A DNA stretch of 64,000 bases from Dryocosmus kuriphilus (lineage: Eukaryota; Arthropoda; Insecta; Hymenoptera; Cynipidae). A model generated the notes under the pieces. It saw nothing but the letters and a program-made list of their open reading frames with translations. It was not told the origin of the DNA and searched no databases. Both the position numbers and the translations under genes were made by a program. The stretch spans positions 132,057,410 through 132,121,409 of the forward strand of contig CM076196.1 of the NCBI GenBank assembly GCA_038277395.1, given 5' to 3'. The number at the start of each line of letters is the position of its first letter. Within the stretch, counting starts at the first letter, position 1. Below are positions 58,286 through 64,000 of this stretch, one piece after another.

Positions 58286-60002
58286 CTAAACTCTTGCGAC
58301 TTGTCCTAGGTTCCAGTTGACTAGGTAGTTAAGCACGTAGATGTTATCTGTAATTCCCATCCCTTTTCGGAAACCCGTTTGATTATGTGGTATACTTCCC
58401 TTTTCTTCCACCTGTCTTTCCCACCTCCTTCTAAGCACTTCCGCATAGATTTTATATCCCACCGACATGAGTGTAATACCTCTATATTCATCCACCCTTT
58501 TCCCCTCCCCTTTCTTAATTACCGGTACTACAGCCCTGTCTTCCATTCCTCCGGCCATCCTTCTCCATTCCACACCGTATTACATATCCTCCACATTTCA
58601 TCCCTCACCCCTATTCCTCCATATTTTAGTGCCTTATTTTCCAAGCCATCTTTCCCTGTTGCCTTGTTTCTTTTCAACCTTGTAATCGCCTCATTTACCT
58701 CATCCCTACTAATTTCGTTTACTTTATCCTCGTCCGCATCTCCTACCTTTCTCCCTTCTCCCTTTATCCTGTATTCCACACGTTCTAACAGCTCCTTAAA
58801 GTGCTTCGTCCATTCTTTCATTCCTATTTCTTCATTTATACCCTTCCTTCCTGATCTTTCCCTATTTATCACTTCCCATTCCCTCCCTTCTTTTCCTGCT
58901 CTCTCTACCTCTTCCATGTACCTTTCTTTCTCCTTCTGTCTTTTCTCTTTTATCATTCTTTCGTGCTCCCTCTTTCTCCTGTTGAGTTCTCCTTTTTCCA
59001 TTTCCCCTTTCCTCCATTTTCTTATATTCTCCTTCATCTTATCTTTACTTTCTGTGCATTCTTCATCCCACCAACCTCTCCTATGCCCCTCTTCTGCTTC
59101 TCTCGGTCTCACCTCTTCCCTTACCTTATCAATCACTCCTTTTAGTTTTCCTAGCAGCGTGTCTACTCCTTCCTCTTCCAAACCCCTATCTCCTCGTTTC
59201 CTATTTTTTCTCTAAATTCTCTCAAGTTTTCCTCCCCCCAACTTCCCATTTTCAATTTCCTTTCTCTCTTTCTTTTCCTCTTCCCCCTACTGCATTTTTG
59301 GCCACCACATCTCATTGTGGCGATCACCGGAAAATGTTCTGAGTCTATCGCGTTGCTCACTTCCATGCATACCATCAGCTTCCTTATTCTTTCTTCTAAC
59401 AGAATATAATCTATTACGGTATCCCCTATACCCGCGTACGTATATTCTCCTTCTTCATACCCATTTGTATTGCCATTACAAATTAATTATCCCGCCTCAA
59501 CCAACAAGTCGGTCTCCTTTTGTTTCGAGTTTTCTTATGAACACCTCCTTTTCTCTATCCCATACCTCTCCCTCTTGCAAATCCCCTCCTATTAGAACCA
59601 GCCTCTCTTCTTCTTCCTCTGCCCATTTCCTTATTGTTTTCCATCCTTCCTCTTCTTCTCTTCTTCTGTACACGCATAGCACATCCACAATAACTTTTCC
59701 TAATTTTATTCTTCTAGTCATTGTTCCTTCCGTTTCAGCTATATACTCTTCCTTCTCACCCTGCACCACAATTTCCTTTCTTACCCCTGACACCATGCCA
59801 CTCATTCCTCTTCCTTTCACGTGCTCCTTTCTCGATGCTTGCATCTTCCACTCATATGCTTTCGGTAATATTTTGTTCATACCTTTCCACGCCTTCTCGT
59901 TCACCCACGTCTCACTCATCATTATCCCCACTTCTGAAATTCTCCACAAAATCCCTTATCCTTGTTTATTAATCCTGATACATTCCAGAACGCTACTTTC
60001 AC
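58286..60002 (-). pseudogene. LINE ORF2: endonuclease plus partial reverse transcriptase
   Basis: The endonuclease starts near 60002 (VAFWNVSGLINKDKGF), changes frame near 59940 and continues through MMSETWVNEKAWKGMN and LIGGDLQEGE (59949-59497). After a basic, Glu-rich linker (59375-58800) the thumb-side RT start follows: RLKRNKATGKDGL, WPEEWK, VVPVIKKGEG, EYRGITLMS and QTGFRKGMG. The last frame stops at 58286. There are at least four frame changes. Large plus-strand open frames here are antisense shadows caused by the purine bias. Confidence 0.75.
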
Positions 60003-60360
60003 TTCGCTCTTTTTACTTTTCTCTCCTTTATTCCTTTCATTCCTGTCTTTTGGCCCTTTTAAAACCCCCACGTGACACTTGTATTCGCCTTTTCATTTCC
60101 TTCATTCACCACCTCTTTCTTACCCTCTCTCAGCTCTTCTACTTCCTCGTCCCAGATCCATATCTTTCCGTTTTCCCGTATCATGTCTCTGCCAATCCTT
60201 ACCCTATTCCCTTTACTCATCTCAGTCCATACCTTATGCCCTATTAGCCACTTTCTTCTCTTTTCCCGTCACGTTAGATCTTCTTCCATTCTTTCCTTTC
60301 TTCCTTTCAACAATTTCTTCTTCTCCATTACTTCATACTTATCCTCCTCACTCCCTAAGT

Positions 60361-61308
60361 TCACCAAAAACATAAATTCGTGCCCTCTTTCTTCCCTCCT
60401 AGTCTTCTTATCCCTTCCACTCTGACTTGCGCGCCGATGTCTATCATCAGCTTTCCAAACTCTTCCTCTCCCTTTTCACTGTCCACTTTCATATCTTTCA
60501 CTATTATATTCTTTTTACTCTACGCTCTTCTTTCAACCTCAATCAGTCTCATGCACCACCTTTCATTCTGCTCATGCTTAACCACCTCACACTCTCTCGC
60601 TTCCTCCAAACTTCCTTTTTCTCTCACTTTAGTCTTATTCTTTAGTTCCAGATTGCTCACTCTCTCTTCTAGCAGTTTCCTATCCCTTTTCCTATCTTCC
60701 TCATTCACTCTCTGCCTACTCTCTATGCTTTCCAATTTATTCCAAACCTTCTCTTTCTCTCCTTTCCATAATTTATCCCATTCTTCCCACTTTTGTCTCA
60801 CTTTTCTTACCTCTTCTTTTATCTCCTCCCCTTGCCTCTTCATATCATTCAGCCTTCCGCAAGTCTCCTCTCTAAATCCTTTAATAAGGATTTCTAGTTT
60901 CTGCAGTATATTCCCTTCATCCCTATCTCTTTCCGGCGTTCTTTTTTTGTCCTTGCCTTTTTAGTATCCTTGTCCCTCTTCGTTTCTTCGCACGCTTTCT
61001 CTTTTCCTTTTATCATCCCCTGTTTTCTCCCCTTCGCTACACAAGCTCTCGCTGCTCCTCGTGCTCGCAGACTGCTGCCACCTGTGTAGTAGGTCCCTCG
61101 ACCCCGCATTCGATCTAAGTCTCTCTAAATTAGTGGGCCAACCGCGCCTATGTCCCCTTACCATTGCTACGTGATCCACAGACGTAGCAAACATCTTCTC
61201 GTTACTTCCCTCTGCGCTGGCCTCGTCAACCAAGCTAACTTCTCTCTCGCTTCTTGCTTTACTCTGCCTTCTTCTAGCATCGCGCTGTGGATTCCGTATA
61301 ACCGACAT
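60361..61308 (-). pseudogene. LINE ORF1 (two internal stops, frame otherwise intact)
   Basis: A single frame of 316 codons from MSVIRNPQRDARRRQ at 61308 to a TGA at 60361. It is broken only by TAA at 60961-60963 and TAG at 60520-60522. The N-terminus is basic and Ser-rich, residues ~120-230 are a Lys/Glu coiled coil, and the C-terminal ~80 residues include NNI/NIIV-K-like and GAQVRVEGIRR, resembling the RRM of L1-type ORF1 proteins. The product would bind element RNA. The two stops may be simple point mutations. Confidence 0.65.
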
Positions 61309-61590
61309 GCTGCTCTATCCTGTTAACTAACGGTTAGTCTCACGTCCCCCTTCCCTGTCTCCTCCCTTCTACACCTGTCAGTTTCTATCTACTCCAAAGC
61401 TTCAAACTCCTTATCCAAACCTCTTACACTCAAAACACTCAAAAACCCTCCCATCTGATCTCCCCTACAATGTGCAACCACTTTACTCCCTCTCCCCACA
61501 CACTCCTCGCACTCCTACCCACTGCCAAAAACCCGGCGTCCCACCGAAGCGAACCTAACCTCAAAATCAACCCTCGTCAATTTCATTCAT

Positions 61591-62410
61591 CAGAAGAACT
61601 GGATAACAGTGAGCAATAATGTGCGCGTAATTTTTTGTGAAGTGCTTTTTCATTGAAAATTTTATTTTTAGTCTCATTATATTTCAGTAATATTACATGT
61701 TTTTAGTGAATAGTGAAAAGTATGTAGAGACTTGCATTCATGTTTAGATGCTAAAAAACCATTTAAATAATAGTAATTTTTTATTAAAATTAGAAGAAAA
61801 GTAGAAAATGCTCAATGAATAAATAAATTAAAAAACATAAAGAAAATAAATATTAAAAAAACGAAAACAAATTAAGTGGTTTTTGTTTAGAAAAACCCCT
61901 CGTTTCCTATAATTAATTAGTTAGTTTTAATTTTTCTTATCATTTCAGTTCTAGTATTTAAAAAAATGAAAAAAAATATTGAACAAGAATTTTTTTTAGT
62001 AGTTTTAGTGTATTATTAAGTTTTTAGTATGATTAGTTTTAAGTGTATTTTCAGTTTTAAAAGTAAAAATTTAGGAAGTGAAAACGATTCTCTGGAAAAA
62101 CAAAGTAAGTATAGAATAAAACTCTTTATTTCATCAAATTATTTAAAGAAATCTTAATCTGTAAAAAGAAATTCTAAATTTAAAAAACTTTCTAAAATTA
62201 TATGTTAAATAATTAATTTAAAAAATTAAAACAAGATTTTTATTCATATAAAAATAATTGTTACAATAACTGGTCTAATAAAATCTGCTCTCCTTTTGAA
62301 ATATTAAAATATAATTTTTTTCTGGTAAGATTTTTAGATATCGAATGTACATAGTTGACATAATCTTGACCAAGGACAAACTCTTCTTATGGATTGTTCA
62401 TACATAGCAT
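61591..62410. other. No gene recognised
   Basis: AT-rich sequence between the 5' end of one LINE and the 3' fragment of another. No open frame or repeat stands out. Confidence 0.45.
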
Positions 62411-63349
62411 GTGTTTTTTAGCTCAGCCAACTCTGCGATAGGTGCATCTATGCGAATAATTTATAGCACTAAGGCAGATTCTTGGCCAACGTACGTTAAA
62501 CTCTTTAATAGTTTAGTAATCAGTACTCTATCATACGGAGTACAGGTTTGGGGTCAAGACCATTTAGATCTTCTTGAGAGGGTTCAGCTCTCATTCTTTA
62601 AGGGTCTGCTACGCCTCCCTCAATGCACGCCCAACTATGCAGTTCGACTTGAAACGGGTAGACTTCACCTCTCTTATCTAGTACTTCAGAGCTCGCTGTC
62701 TTGGCTGCAAAAAATTTGTAAAATGGAAAATACTCGGTACCCAAAGCAGTGCCTGTTACGCCTCATGGAATTGGCGAGGGCTGAACAAAGAGGTGTTGGG
62801 CCCAATTGGTTCAATCGGTTGTACCATTTTTTTACTGAAGCTAACATAACCGAACTGTGGAGTTTTGCGAGCTTGGAGGCCCTAGTGGGAAACAGAGACC
62901 TGATATTACAGGAATACGGAAGCTTTTTAATTATACGAGATCTTTTAGGGCGCACCCAATCAAGAAGTCTACAGGTCTGGCCTCACCTGCCATTGCAAGT
63001 TGGAGTTCAGCCTTACCTTTCCAACAGAATGAATCTTGGTTACAGAAGAGTTTTTGCTCAAGCCCGCTTTTTTAACGAATATTCTAGTCACATTATAATT
63101 GATCACGTTTCTTGCTTCCTTTCTAAAGGTGAGTCCTGTCCATACTGTGATGCGACAAAGGATGATTTTCACCACTTCCTTGTAGTATGCCCACGTTTTA
63201 ATAATTTCAGACTTCGTTATTTCCAAGAGGTAACTCAATGCGTTGACCTTGAATCGTTTTGGAAGGACACCTTATCATCTTCGAATGTCGCTATTGCGAA
63301 AAGATTTGTGAAAATAATAACTGAAATGTTAAAGGACCGTACTTTGTAA
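62411..63349 (+). pseudogene. C-terminal region of a different non-LTR retrotransposon
   Basis: A 312-codon open frame whose start lacks any reverse-transcriptase motif. It holds the post-RT region: STLSYGVQVWGQDH, LLRLPQCTPNYAVRLETG, RYPKQCLLRLMELA and NWFNRLYHF. A C-terminal Cys/His motif follows (CPYCDATKDDFHHFLVVCP), typical of the tail of LINE proteins abundant in ants and wasps. The ATG is internal to the original protein. This is a normal 5'-truncated LINE insertion, unlike the neighbour at 58.3-61.6 kb. Confidence 0.75.
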
Positions 63350-63640
63350 GTTTTTAATCGTGACTGCCTTTATTTTACTTGTACCGTTGTCAATCGTTAT
63401 TATAACGCGATTTGTCTTTTTGTATCTCCTAGTTACTAGTCTATAATTTTATTTGAAAGCTTATAATCTACTTAACAAACTTTATAATGTAAGATAGAAT
63501 TAACATGTGTAACAGTGGCATACACCCACGCATTTAGGTATGATAAACGGGCTATATGTTGTACCGTTTTGGCCCAGCTCACCAGTTCTTATTAATCCTA
63601 GCTACTATTCAGAATAAAGAAACGTCGCTCTGACTACGTG
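63350..63640 (+). other. 3' untranslated region of the LINE fragment
   Basis: About 290 bp after the stop, rising in complexity to 'ttggcccagctcaccag' and ending with 'cagaataaagaaacg', an AATAAA-containing end. The exact insertion boundary is unclear. Confidence 0.4.
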
Positions 63641-63676
63641 TCAGCGTGACTACTTTTTCAAAAGTTAAATCTTTTC

Positions 63677-64000
63677 TTGATCCCGTCACATTTTTTATTA
63701 GTTATACGCACTATCAAACCACTTAATGGGCAGGACGATGTAGGGACAGAAGATTTTATAAAAATGGTGAAAAAAGCGAGAAAACGTTGTTATCAACCCG
63801 ATCTTTTATTAGACTTCGTGATAGCGGAAAAAATTCAAGGAAATGCGGAAAGAGCCGTAAGATTCACCATTATCAATTCTTACGAAGAGCTTTATGAAAC
63901 TTGCGCCAAAAATTGAAACAAACCGGATCAGTTTCTGCGCTGAGAAGCAAGTTAGAAAGCTGCAGACAGGGACCGACGGAAATGGTCCAGAATTTTACCC
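63677..64000 (+). pseudogene. LTR-retrotransposon gag, partial, at window edge
   Basis: 63677-63916 reads IRTIKPLNGQDDVGTEDF and continues with LLLDFVIAEKIQGNAERAV and INSYEELYET. Homology then shifts one frame near 63897 (KQTGSVSALRSKLESCRQG, ending VQNFT) to the last base. This is the retrotransposon gag family of Ty3/gypsy-type elements. The 5' LTR is not identified in the preceding sequence, and the element continues beyond the window. Confidence 0.65.

Larger units (their letters stand above)
58286..61590 (-). mobile_element. Non-LTR retrotransposon, 3' half missing
   Basis: Minus-strand LINE with ORF1 (coiled coil and RNA-binding) and ORF2 (endonuclease then reverse transcriptase). It is distinctly richer in G+C and purine-rich on its coding strand. 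The 5' leader runs to about 61570-61590 and contains 'gaggttaggttcgc'. Reverse-transcriptase homology stops soon after the second motif, well before the catalytic (F/Y)xDD box. Clade not certain; an R1/I-like group as found in Hymenoptera seems likely. Confidence 0.75.

Noticed and set aside
58379..60247. Large plus-strand open frames (278 and 310 codons), rich in Ser, Pro and Phe
   Set aside because: They lie antisense to the purine-rich LINE ORF2, which has clear endonuclease and RT motifs. The frames stay open because the coding strand rarely has the complement of a stop codon.

Overview
The window is AT-rich eukaryotic DNA, most likely from an insect genome. It is built almost entirely of mobile elements and their debris. 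A hymenopteran source is my guess, from the resemblance of the LINE, Ginger and gag proteins to families I know from ants and wasps; the sequence does not prove it. I see no intact host gene. Three weak traces of host exons are annotated: a THAP-like first exon near 23.07 kb, a possible first exon near 30.22 kb, and a possible internal exon near 32.8 kb.

Layout. 1-1.5 kb: nothing recognised. 1.5-10.33 kb and 10.83-19.70 kb are the same ~8.8 kb sequence twice, in direct orientation, separated by exactly 500 N. The copies differ almost only by one- or two-base indels in short runs. This looks like a false tandem duplication around a scaffold gap rather than biology. Each copy holds a CpG-rich repeat, a ~200-bp hairpin, a hammerhead-like motif and a complete 3.7-kb Ginger-type DNA transposon. 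The transposon has 240-257 bp inverted ends, a TATA target duplication and a broken gypsy-integrase-like transposase.

18.9-21.6 kb: three head-to-tail units of the CpG-rich family, called here the GCG-head repeat, which recurs throughout the window on both strands. 21.7-22.65 kb: a TIR element. 23-24.4 kb: a THAP-like exon and an unidentified ORF. 24.7-26 kb: a truncated, frameshifted protein-primed DNA polymerase B of Polinton/virus-like type. 26.3-41.1 kb: GCG-head copies set in a ~170-bp T-rich satellite, with segmental duplications.

42.95-53.0 kb: a decayed Helitron encoding a Lys/Glu-rich repeat domain, a DUF6570-like region, a Rep (HUH) domain, a Pif1 helicase, an apurinic-type endonuclease and a C48 (Ulp1-like) cysteine protease. 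An 1.8-kb Mutator-like element with a 10-bp target duplication splits the protease. A 13-bp minisatellite follows. 55.1-58.2 kb: three tandem minus-strand GCG-head copies. 58.3-61.6 kb: a minus-strand non-LTR retrotransposon that has lost its 3' half. 62.4-63.6 kb: the 3' end of a different LINE. 63.7-64 kb: the start of an LTR-retrotransposon gag, cut by the window edge.

The genes do not form a pathway. They are separate selfish elements in various states of decay. Because the two versions of the 1.5-19.7 kb block differ mainly in short-run indels, some frameshifts elsewhere may also be sequence errors.
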